Positions 13,501-24,490 of a stretch of DNA of 64,000 bases are shown here, piece after piece. The translations under genes and the position numbers were made by a program. Source of the stretch: Lingula anatina (Eukaryota > Brachiopoda > Lingulata > Lingulida > Lingulidae); NCBI RefSeq assembly GCF_001039355.2, contig NW_019774069.1, forward strand, positions 969,601 to 1,033,600. The letters run 5' to 3'. How positions within the stretch are numbered: position 1 is the first letter of the stretch; each line of letters opens with the position of its first letter. Under the pieces are notes generated by a model, which did no database searches, was not told the DNA's origin, and worked only from the letters and a program-made list of their open reading frames with translations.

Positions 13501-13914
13501 GTAAAAATACAAATAATGCCTTCCATCAAAATTTTAAGTGAAGAACCAAGAACATTATGGATAGGAATAAAACAGAACAATAAAAAAAAACAATGAAACA
13601 ACATACATCTCCAGATAAATTATGGAAAAAAACTGTCCAAATAAGTGGCATCATCCTATATTCTTTTAATTAATGTGTTTCTTTTACCTGTATCAATGAA
13701 GCACTTACTGTTTTAATAACCCTCCCTCTGGAATAAATTGTGTGTGCATGACTTTGACAGCAATTTGTTTTGCACCATGAGCTAAATAGATCCCTTTATA
13801 CACAGCCCCAAAACCACCTTGACCAAGCAGCATTTTCTGACTCTTTTCAACTTGGATTTCTTCAGGTTTAATCTGGTGGAATGGGATGTCATTTCCTAAT
13901 GAAGCAGCGGTCAT
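7550..13914 (-). CDS. RIPK2: RIPK2-like serine/threonine kinase with C-terminal CARD
   Basis: Receptor-interacting kinase that in vertebrates relays NOD1/NOD2 signals to NF-kB through CARD-CARD contact. Exons: 13914-13709, 13374-13071, 11171-11020, 10714-10665, 10474-10310, 9510-9413, 9103-9031, 8667-7550; all GT-AG, phases consistent, 721 aa. Kinase domain about residues 25-300: glycine loop GQGGFGAVYKG, lysine in IAVKVM (K54), MVHRDIKIQN (D155, N160), DFG (D173) and APE, so it looks catalytically complete. A Pro/Ser-rich linker follows, then a likely coiled coil (SVREQQARLRQLAQ to about IREIFEKL), then a CARD over the last 85 or so residues (LLSYLIQDGYLTIDDADCI, RRDMAEELLNILL, CLAVAL). Human RIPK2 is 540 aa, so the linker is longer here. 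The start follows an acceptor-like TAGCAG and has A at -3; a 5'UTR exon further upstream is likely. Orthology to RIPK2 is inferred from kinase plus CARD order. Confidence 0.88.
9669..10297. mobile_element. TTAA-target MITE (629 bp) in RIPK2-like intron
   Basis: Flanked by TTAA at 9665-9668 and 10298-10301. Ends are inverted: left AGCAATAATAACTCTTC, right complement AGTCATAATAACTCTTC. The other allele has an uninterrupted site at about 6266-6280, showing presence/absence. The inner end shares a palindrome centred on CTCTTAAGAG (near 10139) and a 'cattggtaagta' stretch with the element at 26172-26508. TTAA duplication is typical of piggyBac-type elements, but no transposase is present. It lies between exons 5 and 6 of the RIPK2-like gene. 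Confidence 0.85.
11880..12240. repeat. Dispersed AT-rich repeat, copy 2, in RIPK2 intron 2
   Basis: Partner of the repeat at 2930-3250, sharing 'ggcttcaggccc', 'aaaaatgcca', 'gacagtgca' followed by a T run, and 'caattttgatgcaat' in the same order. The rest of this 1.9-kb intron (11172-13070) is AT-rich with no further gene-like features that I can support. Confidence 0.4.
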
Positions 13915-14579
13915 CTTGTCACCTGCTAATGTCAAGATTCAAATGCAAGTTTCATACATAAAAAACATACTGGGAGTATACTAGTAAATGGAATATTAAC
14001 CAATATGTGTAGCCTTAGCATTTAAAGTACATGACAGATTCCGAAGATAAGTTAACAGTTCAGAAAAGAACAACAATACCAACTGAAATGTCTCTACTAT
14101 TCTTCCAGTCCAACTTCCGGTAGATTCACATTCCTTGGGAAATTCCCATCCCAATTTCTAACCACGCCATCACATTGATGTTAGATCTGTTTTTGAAGTT
14201 ATCGTAAGCTCGAACAGCACAAAGAATAGCGTTAAAGTAAACGTTACTTAACTGTTTGAAGCGCAAGCTTTGAGCCCAGCCGAAATCAAATAATTTATAG
14301 ATATATAGCAAGCCAAAAGTGTCACTCTTTCAACTTTCTCTTTCAGTTTTTTCCACCTTACAATTTGACGATAGGGGTCAGTGTTTGAAGGAATTTGATA
14401 TGCCGATAGCTTGTCTTGGAAAAAGCGACGCGTCGTGAGGAAAATGTCGCCATATTTTCAGGAATCGTCTCCCAAACACAAGTATGGTTTTAGTTAATTT
14501 TTCTCTTTGAAAATGCTGAAAGAATTAATTTTTTTCTAACTGGCAGACTTTAACCGACTGAGACGCCATTAGAAGTACA
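13915..14579. promoter_or_regulatory. Shared divergent promoter region, RIPK2-like / FEM1
   Basis: The two genes are head to head, with 665 bases between their start codons. Since RIPK2 probably has a 5'UTR intron ending near 13922, its transcription start may lie around 14100-14400, leaving only a few hundred bases for both promoters. The segment 14400-14480 is less AT-rich than its surroundings and contains CpGs (gcgacgcgtcg at about 14426). No TATA box is clear. A bidirectional promoter is inferred from layout only. Confidence 0.45.
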
Positions 14580-15127
14580 ATGGAGTTCAAAAGTGTTGTG
14601 TATAACGCTGCTCGAGACGGAAAAGTAAGCAGACTGCGCATTTTCCTGGATAATCGTCCGAAAGAAGAAGTGCAAAAGCTCATCCATGCAAAGACTAATG
14701 GTGCAACTCCACTTATCGCAGCAAGTCGAAATGGACACAGTGAAGTTGTAGAGTACCTTGTGAAACACTGTAGGGCCGAGTTAGAGCAAGTGGGACAGGT
14801 AACATTCGATGGTGAAACGATAGAGGGTGCCCCTCCCCTGTGGTGCGCAGCTGCAGCTGGTCATTTTGAGGTTGCCAAGTTCCTGATTGAAGGAGGGGCT
14901 GGCGTAAACAGCACCACACTGACAAACTCTACACCATTACGTGCTGCTTGTTTCGATGGCCACTTTGAGATTGTGAAATACCTTGTGGAGAGAAAGGCCA
15001 ATATTGAAATAGCCAATCGCCATGGTCATACATGCCTTATGATATCTTGCTATAAAGGACATTACAAGATTGTGAAGTTCTTGCTGAGCCTTGGAGCTGA
15101 TGTGAATAGAAAAAGTGTGAAGGGTGT

Positions 15128-15174
<47 letters not shown>

Positions 15175-16854
15175 CCAATAAAACACATGGCAGTTTAAAT
15201 ATTTTTTCATGTTAAGTTTAACGTTTTAAAGTTCCCTGCAAGGATACTAGACTGACTGCAATTAAAAGACTTGGGTGTTGTAAATAAAATAGAAATGCTC
15301 TTTAGATATAATAATAAAGCATTTGACAGTTGACTGTATTTTTTGACCTTGTAATTACTTTTTACTTTTTGCAACAGGTCCCAAAATTTTCTTTAATGAT
15401 ATTTGAATCAGATTGAAAGTATGTGCTAACATTTAAACTTTACACAGTTATTCAAAGTGTAACTTATTTCTATTGTATTTTAAGCTTTAATGTCATTTTT
15501 CCTAGGTAATACAGCCCTGCATGATTGTGCTGAGTCAGGAAGTGTTGAAATTATGAAATTACTCCTCAGTCATGATGCTCGAATGGACAAAGATGCTTAT
15601 GGTATGACTCCTCTCCTGGCTGCCAGTGTCACTGGGCAAACAAAGGTGGTTGAGTACTTACTTACTAGATCTGACATTGCCAGAGAAGAAAAAATAGATG
15701 CATTGGAATTGCTGGGAGCAACTTACGTGGACAAAAAACGTGACATGCTAGGCGCCCTTCAGTACTGGAGAATGGCACTAGATGAGAGACATCGAGACCA
15801 CAAAAGCATAATACCTAAACCAACAACAGACTCAGTTGTTGCAGCTTATGAGAATGCAGTTGAGGTGAAGACATATGAGGAGCTGGACGAATTGATTTCA
15901 GATCCAGATGACATGCGTATGCAAGCCCTTTTAGTCCGTGAGAGAATTCTTGGTCCAGCTCATCCAGACACTTCCTATTATATCCGTTATCGTGGTGCCG
16001 TTTATGCTGATATGGGGAATTTTGACCGCTGTATTGTCCTATGGATGTATGCACTAGATATGCAACAAAAAATGCTAGAACCTTTGAGCCCCATGACTCA
16101 GAGCAGTTTCCTTTCCTTTGCTGAACTTTTCTCTTTTTGGATGTCTGATGGAAGAGGTCGTCCAGCTCATCCTGTAGAGTTCAATGACATCATGTCAGTG
16201 TTTGAAAAAGGTGTAGCAGAGATAGAACATGGAATGGCTTACCTGGCTAAGCTGACTCCTGAGGAGAAAGCCCGAATGTTGCCTTCTGAAAAGGATGGTT
16301 CTCACTTTAATCGTACCCTGACAATAATGATGCATCTGGTGTGCCTTATGTCACGCATGAAGAAAAAACTTTCTCCAGAGCAGGAATTTTCATTCAAAAA
16401 ATCTATCTACAAGCTGGTACAACTGAAACCTAGAGGTCAGAAGGGTCAGACTCCATTGCATCTTGCATGTTCTAAAGACACAACTACAGTTGGGCGATAC
16501 CCAGTCTGCTCTTTTCCCTCTGCAGAAGTGGCCAACCTGCTAATGGAGGTTGGGGCATCATTGGAAGATGTTGATGTTGAAGGCAACACAGCACTGCACA
16601 TAGCAGCTGCCAACAAACCGTGCAAGCTAGATGTGATGCGTGTATTGCTGAACCATGGTGCTCACTTAGACATGTGTAATGCTTCTGGGCGTACACCTAT
16701 GCAGCTCATGAAGAATGCCACTATTGGAGACGTGTGTTCACCACTGGAATATATCTCCTTACAGTGTCTGGCTGCCAAAGTGATCAGAACTCAAAAGTTG
16801 CCATACAAAGGACATGTACCAGCAAAATTAGAGGACTTTGTTGAAAAGCACTGA
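14580..16854 (+). CDS. FEM1C: FEM1 family CUL2 ubiquitin-ligase receptor (FEM1A/C type)
   Basis: Substrate receptor of CUL2-RING ubiquitin ligase; vertebrate FEM1A/C recognise C-terminal degrons, mainly arginine-ended. Two exons: 14580-15123 and 15506-16854, giving 630 aa (human FEM1C 617). Residues 1 to about 240 form ankyrin repeats (NGATPLIAASRNGHSEVVEYL, NSTPLRAACFDGHFEIVKYL, GHTCLMISCYKGH, NTALHDCAESGS), followed by a TPR-like region with the strongly conserved ILGPAHPDTSYYIRYRGAVYAD, further ankyrin repeats (QTPLHLACSKD, NTALHIAAANKP), and a C-terminal BC/CUL2 box (LQCLAAKVI ... GHVPAKLEDFV). The start has the usual MEFKSVVYNAARDGK opening. A long CT microsatellite begins just inside the intron. 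A second allele of exon 2 lies at 23142-24490. FEM1A and FEM1C share one invertebrate ancestor, so the symbol is approximate. Confidence 0.93.
15131..15172 (+). repeat. (CT)n microsatellite beside FEM1 splice donor
   Basis: A perfect run of 21 CT units begins seven bases into intron 1 of FEM1, after donor GTGTGTT. Read in the exon frame it would give Ser-Leu repeats, which is not coding. Its nearness to the donor means length changes could affect splicing, though that is inference. Confidence 0.95.
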
Positions 16855-18353
16855 TGTATTGACATAATGTACTTAACTTAAATCCTGCTTATGTAACATT
16901 TTTGCTGCTAAGATTGACCTGATAATACTTATTTTATTCCTCTAACTTTTCAGCCATAAGGTAACTTTTGTTGTAACAAAATGACTGTTGATTCTTGAAG
17001 TGTGCATGTTTTTTTTTTCCATGCAATGATGTGCTCACATCATATCTTAACAGGTTTTAATTTGTGCTCTCCTGTCTGTCAGCATACTGTTAACTTTTTA
17101 CATGTAGAGAGACACTGAGTTGTATTTTTCATAAAGAGAACTTGCGTATGTTTCTAATGTGTGATGCAGATTTTTCATTTGTATGCAGAACAACCTAGAG
17201 CAGTCTTGACATGACAAGGGTAGCCTATCATGTCAATGTTCTTGTCCATACGGTACCCATGATGCATTAGTTGAACAGAATGCACTTTGTAAATGTGAAA
17301 TCAGATGCTGAAACAGAGTTATTTTTCACACTTGCCAATGTAAAATCCGTGTAGTTTCACACATTGCCTAGTTTTGTGCCTTTCCAAAGACACCTTGAAT
17401 GCTGAATTTGTTTTTGATTAGTTGCCATACAGTTAAAGGAAAAGTTACTTTAAATTGTTTTCTCTTTCAGATACACTTATAACAAAATGATTACCTTACC
17501 TTATCACGCTTGTCTCTGAAACTTTACATATTTTATTTTGAAGAAAAGTGTGCAATATTGTTCCATTTTGTGTAGCTTATAGTAGTTCTAACACATTATT
17601 GGTTATCAAGTTTATAGTGTGAAACGGAATGTGAACCTTGCAATTTTGGTATGTTAACTCTATTTTGAAGGCTTTGAATAGGGCTAAACATTATAACAAT
17701 GATAAATTATATCACAAGGTGCAAATTATATAGTACAAGGAGTAAAATTTAAACTGAAATACATTGATGTTTTCAAAATATTTAAACATTTTAGTATTCT
17801 TATTTGATTTGATTTGGTCAACACCATCCCTTCTCCCAAAATCTCTCTGGTTGATATTTAATTGCATTCGATGCCACATATCTGGTTTTCATAAACATAT
17901 CAAATGAAAGAAAGTGACAAATTGTATACGCGTATAATACGTGCAACTCTTACACGGGGATAGAAGATCTACTGTAGTATCACGTGACAACCACCTCCCT
18001 GTGACCAAAATTTTAAGTTTGAAATACTGACAGAGGAATTAAGAATGTTCCCAAAGGAAACTTCACAAACACTCGGTAGTAATGCTGCATTACACGCAAA
18101 AGATAATACAGCTATCTGCTGGTTTAGATTGCATTAATGTCGAGCAGCGTGATAGTGATAAACCCCAGCAAACGGCATCGAAAGAGTAATGGAAAAAAAA
18201 TAAAGTAAATATTAAAGTTATTGAACCAGTAAAACGTTAGTATTTTCTAATCAAATCATTTTTCTTGAAGTCTGTCGGCAGTTGCATATGGCGAAAGTCA
18301 GCTCAAATTAGAGCTTTAATGAAACTCACTTCTGTTTTTAACATCTACTCAGT
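16855..18353 (+). other. FEM1 3'UTR and FEM1-glycosidase intergenic region
   Basis: Contains the FEM1 3'UTR (extent unknown) and the upstream region of the MYORG-like gene. It is matched nearly base for base by 24491-26024, with small insertions and deletions: a longer T run near 25042 and an extra 'gtggatgagactaagcatac' near 25346. I see no gene in it. Confidence 0.5.
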
Positions 18354-21300
18354 ATGTCATTTTCAAAGGTACTGGATGGTTACATAGAGCGTTTGATGGA
18401 TAAAGGTCTCCCCTATCAGTTTGGGGTACAGAATTATCAAAATCCTGTTCTGCAACTGATACTAGTTTATACCACATTACATCAGTATACAAACGTTTAA
18501 GTCCCATTGTTCGTAACGCCATATGACAGTAGGCAATGTTATCTAGTGGTCCACATACTGTCAGTTCAATTCCAGTTTTAGCAGGTAGGCTATTTGTGCA
18601 GAATGGAGGATAAAAATGTGCTTTTTCTTGATACCATCCCACAGAAAGCCGAGGTAAGGGAATATCCTTAGAATAAAGCAGGGATCATTAAGACATTGCG
18701 TATAGTGTTCGGAATAGCTTATTAAATAATTATACTTAAAACATAAATGTCTTTTACCCTCTCTCAAAATATTTTATATACGGGCACTGAATATTCTGTA
18801 TATTTTCTGATCGCTGTGTTTGCTGTCGCCGCCCAACACTTGTGTCTATAAGTGAAAAAAACTGTTTTTCATTTTATTTAAGATATACTAAACGGCTTGT
18901 GTGGTAAATTGCAGGTACCTTTCGAAGATCAGCATGATCGGATTATTTTAACGAAAGTAATTGCATTCTTAAAAATATATTTTGGTGACATTCTCTCCAT
19001 AAGTGCTAAACTATATTAATGTTTTGCTAAGATAGTGAGAGAACCCATACGTGTTGATAATACGGTCAGTCAGACTTGATTTCTTTCCAATTGTACCATT
19101 TTATTTTCATAGCTTTTGTATAAGTACTTATCATGTTGAGGCTTTAATCACATACATTTGTGTCTTTAAAAACATAATTAAGTATATGTTATAACAATTA
19201 TTTATCAAATGTAGCTATATAAACAGCTTTTTTATTTCAATATTTACAGTTGTCTTTCGGAAAAAGTCCAGATCATCGGTATCTTCCACAGCCCAATAGA
19301 CCTTTGACCTTTGTAGTCATGCTTTCAATGAGTGCAGTCGTTGTTGGTTCACTACTGTTATCTATGACGGTAATGTTCAATGTTTTTCTGCTGGCCCCAA
19401 GCCAAAACGAACAATTATTGACGAACCTCGCATGTGCAAAGCACATTCAATATAATGCTGGAGCTGTGTCGTATCTACCGCAATCCCAGGTTATGAATTT
19501 GCACGCAAGAAAGACTAGTTACGACTTCGAGCCTTGGGTCATTTTGTCGGGCTGCGTCGGTATCAGTTTGGCAAATGGCACTGCGCCTATTTCTCAGTGC
19601 AGTAGAAGCAGAGAAAAGAGAACATGTTTAGAGTGGAAAAATAAAGCAAGGCTTGTAATGGAAGAAACTGTTTCGACTAAGGAAGTGCGTTGCACTTCAG
19701 TTTCGTGGGAGGCCTTGACATATGACATTAATGATTTTACTGATTGTTTCAATATGTCTGGGGCACATTGGTATGGATTTGGACAAGTCTTCGACCAAAA
19801 GTGGCCCATAGAAAATTGGTCAATGAACTTCGCTCCATTCGTTACCCATGATAGTATAAGTGCGAAGACTGCATATGGAAGCGTGGCTGAGCGGTTGGTG
19901 TTTGGTTCTCGAGGCGTTGGGATCTATGTACCTGAAGACGTCCCGTTATTTGTCAGTGTCAATGCAAGTGGTGACCATAAGATCTGTTTGATGGGTCGAT
20001 TCAAAAACTCTCCCTATATAAATAATGATGACTTGCCACCTTTTCTTAAATATAACATTTGCTCTTCGGACAACGCTCTGCAAATGCGCAATTTTGCCGC
20101 GAAGAACTTTTTCAGTCTACCACCTCCAAATAAGATACCAGATGAACGAATGTTTACATCGCCGATATGGTCAACGTGGGCATTATATAAAAAAACGATC
20201 AATCAATCAACTGTGATTGATTTCGCACACGCTATTTTGAAATATAATTTCAGTAATTCCCAGATAGAGATCGATGATAACTGGACACCGCATTACGGAG
20301 ACATGACATTTGAGCCAAGAAAATTTCCTGATCCGAAAGGAATGGTTCAACAGCTACACAACAAGGGCTTCCGTGTAACAGTTTGGGTTCATCCATTTGC
20401 TAGCTTGTTATCCCAGTCTTATCAGGAGGGTAAGGCAAACGGTTACTTTGTCAAAACCAAACGTGGAACACCAAAGCCAACATTCTGGTGGGACGGTATT
20501 GGCGCTATATTAGATGCTACAAACATGAACGCCCAAAATTGGTTTCTAGCCAAACTTCAAAGACTGAAAAACATTTACGGTATTAACTCGTTCAAATTCG
20601 ATGCCGGGGAATCTGGATGGCTACCCCCTTCTCCATTTTACATGGCATCCCCCGGTATTAACCCGAGTCTGTACTCAACTATGTATGTTAAAATGGCATA
20701 CGACGCCGATTCAGACGTACGGCATCAAGAGGTTCGCGTTGGTTGGAGGACACAGGATACCCCAATATTCACTCGTATGTTAGACAAAGATTCTGTCTGG
20801 GGGTATAATAACGGGCTTAAAACGCTCATCCCAGACGCACTTACCTTTGGCATCTTAGGTTATCCGTTTATTCTCCCAGATATGATAGGGGGTAATGCCT
20901 ACGCGTCAACTTACCCAGACCGTGAACTATTCATACGGTGGTTAGAGGCAAACGTTTTTCTCCCCTCTCTACAATTTTCAATTCCGCCTTGGGCATATGA
21001 TGGCGAGATAATCAACATTTCAAAGAAAATGGTTGACCTTCATAAAAAATTCGCACCCACTATTATTTCTCTTGCCAAGCAGTTTTCTGAATCAGGCGCG
21101 CCAATAATCCGACCACTCTGGTGGATAAATGCGACGGACGATATATCTCTAACAATTGATTCTGAATTTTTACTTGGCGATGATCTGTTAGTAGCCCCAG
21201 TGCTTGAACAGGGGGCTAGGGCTCGTGATGTATATTTAGTGCCCCCATATAAATGGAGAGATGAGCGAACGGGAAGTGTCGTTAACTGCGGTTGGCACTT

Positions 21301-21355
21301 AAACTACAAGGCGGACCTCGATGAATTGCCTTATTTTACAAGAATTATAAAGTAA
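18354..21355 (+). CDS. MYORG-like GH31 glycosidase, type II membrane protein (allele 1)
   Basis: Glycoside hydrolase family 31, closest in pattern to MYORG, an ER-lumenal alpha-galactosidase. Exon 1 is tiny (18354-18368, MSFSK, donor GT at 18369); exon 2 is 19250-21355 after acceptor TTTACAG, in phase 0, giving 706 aa. The tandem paralogue has the same tiny-first-exon layout, which supports this start. A cytoplasmic tail of about 23 residues precedes one hydrophobic anchor (FVVMLSMSAVVVGSLLLSM). Catalytic landmarks: IWSTWALYK, SQIEIDDNWTPHYGD, nucleophile Asp in SFKFDAGE (about residue 456), and the region DKDSVWGY expected to hold the acid/base Asp. Several N-x-S/T sites suit a glycosylated lumenal domain. 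Substrate cannot be told from sequence. The near-identical copy at 26025-29372 is probably its other allele. Confidence 0.88.
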
Positions 21356-21795
21356 ACGAGTTATAAAATAATCGAACTGTAAAATGTAAGACTTCAGTCT
21401 CTTTGAAATATTCAAATATGATATGAATGATTATTTTCAGTATAAAATTGCTGTTTACACAGTTAAAGCATAATGCTCACTTAAGATCCAAAGGTGAATA
21501 GTTGTGAAAAATGTATTGTTTAAAATTGCAACAGATGTAGTCTAAGTTATATCAAATATGAAATGAGAAATTAGATAAAGCTTTACATCACAGTAAAATA
21601 GGTACCTATTGAAAAAGTTGTGACAGTCGCTTATACATATATATATATTGCTTATTTAGTCGTTTAAGTGGCATTTTTATTGTACTTTTCAGAATGAATG
21701 TCTGAAAAATGAATGTTTGAAAGTTTTTTGTTTGAAATCAACTGAAGTTTTTTTCGAATGTGACATTTGTGATGTTAAAATGTTATATACAGATA

Positions 21796-21801
21796 AATAA
21801 A
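21796..21801 (+). terminator. Possible polyadenylation signal of MYORG-like gene
   Basis: AATAAA about 440 bases after the stop, conserved in the second allele except for its last base (near 29810, ataaataag). It is the best candidate before the Harbinger-like element begins at 21998. Confidence 0.35.
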
Positions 21802-21997
21802 TTGTATTTGTTTTGTTTTCTCGTTATCAAAACCTTAACAATCTTTCTACTAAGGTGTAATTCTTTCTCCTACTTAAAGAACTAAAATGATGTTATTATC
21901 TTCTGAAGCTGTGTTAGGTTCTTAATGCATTTTGTAATTTCGTTTTTTTATGTTTTTTTGAGATTACCCTTGTACCCTTGTAGATATTAGAATCTAA

Positions 21998-22515
21998 GGC
22001 TGCATTCACATCGAGAAGAGCCGAGGCTCAACAAAGCCGGCCGAGACCTAAATATGGCGGACGTACATGAAAGGAAAACCGCCTAATCTTTTTATAGTCT
22101 CTCCGCCTCTCACACGCCTCCCCACGCGTCGTCCCTGCTTGGGTACAGTCATTAAATCTCGGCTTTATTCGCCCGGAAGCCACCTGAGAAATATTAAGTG
22201 CGCATGCTCATCAATTAAACTCGAGGTGAAGAAAGCATGGCGGCTGGATGCGATCGAAGGAAAAAAGCTCTTCTGTTCTGTTATCTTTCAAAACAGAGAC
22301 GAAAAAGGAATGAATTGGCCTGTAGAGCATCAATGAATCTGCTATCTACGGAGATGATGTAAGCTGACCCTTGACCAATAAGCATGCGCACTTAATTTTT
22401 GGGGAGGCGTGTGAGAGGCAGAGAGACTATTAAAAGATTAGGCGGTTTTCCTTTCATGTACGTCCGCCATATTTAGGTCTCGGCTTTGTTGAGCCTCGGC
22501 TGTTCTCGATGTCAG
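21998..22515. mobile_element. Harbinger-like foldback MITE, allele 1 (cut at contig end)
   Basis: Same element as 30013-30535, here ending at the N at 22516 just short of its right tip. The left flank gives TAA at 21995-21997. Arms of about 120 bases are inverted: the left arm with 'atggcggacgtacatgaaag' at about 22052, the right arm with its complement at about 22453. Inside, an ATG at 22237 opens MAAGCDRRKKALLF then RRKRN, like the start of PIF/Harbinger transposases, and soon stops. Confidence 0.8.
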
Positions 22516-22516
22516 N
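22516..22516. other. Single-N contig join at duplicated block
   Basis: The left copy of a 7-kb block (15299-22515) ends here. The right contig starts at 22517 and, after 416 unrelated bases, becomes near-identical to 15299 onward (22933 to about 30530). This is consistent with an unmerged heterozygous contig overlap. Confidence 0.8.
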
Positions 22517-22932
22517 GGTACTATTAATAACTACAGTGAAGTTATTTATAGCAACTAATCAATATTCAGTAGTTTGAGCTAGGTGTGATTTTTTTTCAAC
22601 TGAGAGGCATATCATACTATCTAGAAACGTCAAATTAGAGGCAGGAACAAAGAAGACTGGCGACTCATATTTTTGAAATCTTACTGAGTGTTAATATAGG
22701 TTCAAAATTACAGCTAGTGCTTATTAAAATTTCAACTTTTTTACTAGCCCGGTGCCACTTTAGGTGGGCAATTGCCTCCGGCTAGTGCTTAACGTCGCAG
22801 ACTGTGGGTTTGGCAACGATGTTTGGCACTTTTCAGCGGTCGCCAAAACGGACCAGTACCCCTGACAGGTAGTCGCCCGGGACGTTTCTAAGTCGCATTG
22901 GCGAGTGGGCGACCGTCTGTTTCGACCCCTGT
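22517..22932. other. Allele-specific segment in FEM1 intron 1
   Basis: This 416-base stretch has no match in the first copy, where the FEM1 intron runs directly into the CT repeat and exon 1. The part from 22745 is GC-richer with CpGs (for example cggtcgcc, gtcgcccggg), unlike neighbouring intron DNA, suggesting an inserted element fragment. No ORF or terminal repeat can be supported. Confidence 0.4.
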
Positions 22933-23141
22933 GCTCTTTAGATACAATAATAAAGCATTTGACAGTTGACTGTATTTTTTGACCTTGTAATTACTTTTTA
23001 CTTTTTGTAACAGGTCCCAAAATTTTCTTTAATGATATTTGAATCAGATTGAAAGTATGTGCTAACATTTAAACTTTACACAATTATTCAAAGTGTAACT
23101 TATTTCTATTGTATTTTAAGCTTTAATGTCATTTTTCCTAG

Positions 23142-24490
23142 GTAATACAGCCCTGCATGATTGTGCTGAGTCAGGAAGTGTTGAAATTATGAAATTACTC
23201 CTCAGTCATGATGCTCGAATGGACAAAGATGCTTATGGTATGACTCCTCTCCTGGCTGCCAGTGTCACTGGGCAAACAAAGGTGGTTGAGTACTTACTTA
23301 CTAGATCTGACATTGCCAGAGAAGAAAAAATAGATGCATTGGAATTGCTGGGAGCAACTTACGTGGACAAAAAACGTGACATGCTAGGCGCCCTTCAGTA
23401 CTGGAGAATGGCACTGGATGAGAGACATCGAGACCACAAAAGCATAATACCTAAACCAACAACAGACTCAGTTGTTGCAGCTTATGAGAATGCAGTTGAG
23501 GTGAAGACATATGAGGAGCTGGACGAATTGATTTCAGATCCGGATGACATGCGTATGCAAGCCCTTTTAGTCCGTGAGAGAATTCTTGGTCCAGCTCATC
23601 CAGACACTTCCTATTATATCCGTTATCGTGGTGCCGTTTATGCTGATATGGGGAATTTTGACCGCTGTATTGTCCTATGGATGTATGCACTAGATATGCA
23701 ACAAAAAATGCTAGAACCTTTGAGCCCCATGACTCAGAGCAGTTTCCTTTCCTTTGCTGAACTTTTCTCTTTTTGGATGTCTGATGGAAGAGGTCGTCCA
23801 GCTCATCCTGTAGAGTTCAATGACATCATGTCAGTGTTTGAAAAAGGTGTAGCAGAGATAGAACATGGAATGGCTTACTTGGCTAAGCTGACTCCTGAGG
23901 AGAAAGCCCGAATGTTGCCTTCTGAAAAGGATGGTTCTCACTTTAACCGTACCCTGACAATAATGATGCATCTGGTGTGCCTTATGTCACGCATGAAGAA
24001 AAAACTTTCTCCAGAGCAGGAATTTTCATTCAAAAAATCCATCTACAAGCTGGTACAACTGAAACCTAGAGGTCAGAAGGGCCAGACTCCATTGCATCTT
24101 GCATGTTCTAAAGACACAACTACAGTTGGGCGATACCCTGTCTGCTCTTTTCCCTCTGCAGAAGTGGCCAACCTGCTAATGGAGGTTGGGGCGTCATTGG
24201 AAGATGTTGATGTTGAAGGCAACACAGCACTGCACATAGCAGCTGCCAACAAACCGTGCAAGCTAGATGTGATGCGTGTATTGCTGAACCATGGTGCTCA
24301 CTTAGACATGTGTAATGCTTCTGGGCGTACACCTATGCAGCTCATGAAGAATGCCACTATTGGAGACGTGTGTTCACCACTGGAATATATCTCCTTACAG
24401 TGTCTGGCTGCCAAAGTGATCAGAACTCAAAAGTTGCCATACAAAGGACATGTACCAGCAAAATTAGAGGACTTTGTTGAAAAGCACTGA
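23142..24490 (+). CDS. FEM1C: FEM1A/C exon 2, second allele (contig start)
   Basis: Matches exon 2 of FEM1 at 15506-16854, with the same acceptor (TTTCCTAG) and stop. The 454-residue overlapping reading frames appear identical in protein sequence although several silent changes exist (for example a/g at 23416, t/c at 23946), so the coding sequence is under strong purifying selection. There is no exon 1 upstream: the contig begins inside intron 1. It is best read as the other haplotype; as a stand-alone gene it would lack the N-terminal ankyrin repeats. Confidence 0.88.

Noticed and set aside
14937-15188. Antisense ORF with Arg-Glu repeats
   Set aside because: It is the reverse reading of the same CT microsatellite and FEM1 exon 1.
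15124-15215. Ser-Leu repeat extension of the FEM1 exon 1 reading frame
   Set aside because: It is intron sequence: a CT microsatellite read in frame after a GT donor, and the protein continues correctly in exon 2 at 15506.
22067-22336. 89-residue ORF inside the Harbinger-like element
   Set aside because: Another frame of the MITE arms; the transposase-like start is in a different frame and soon stops.
23142-24490. Stand-alone short FEM1 gene with a truncated N-terminus
   Set aside because: The copy begins in intron 1 close to a contig join and matches the complete gene in all exon 2 residues, so an allele at a contig end is more likely.
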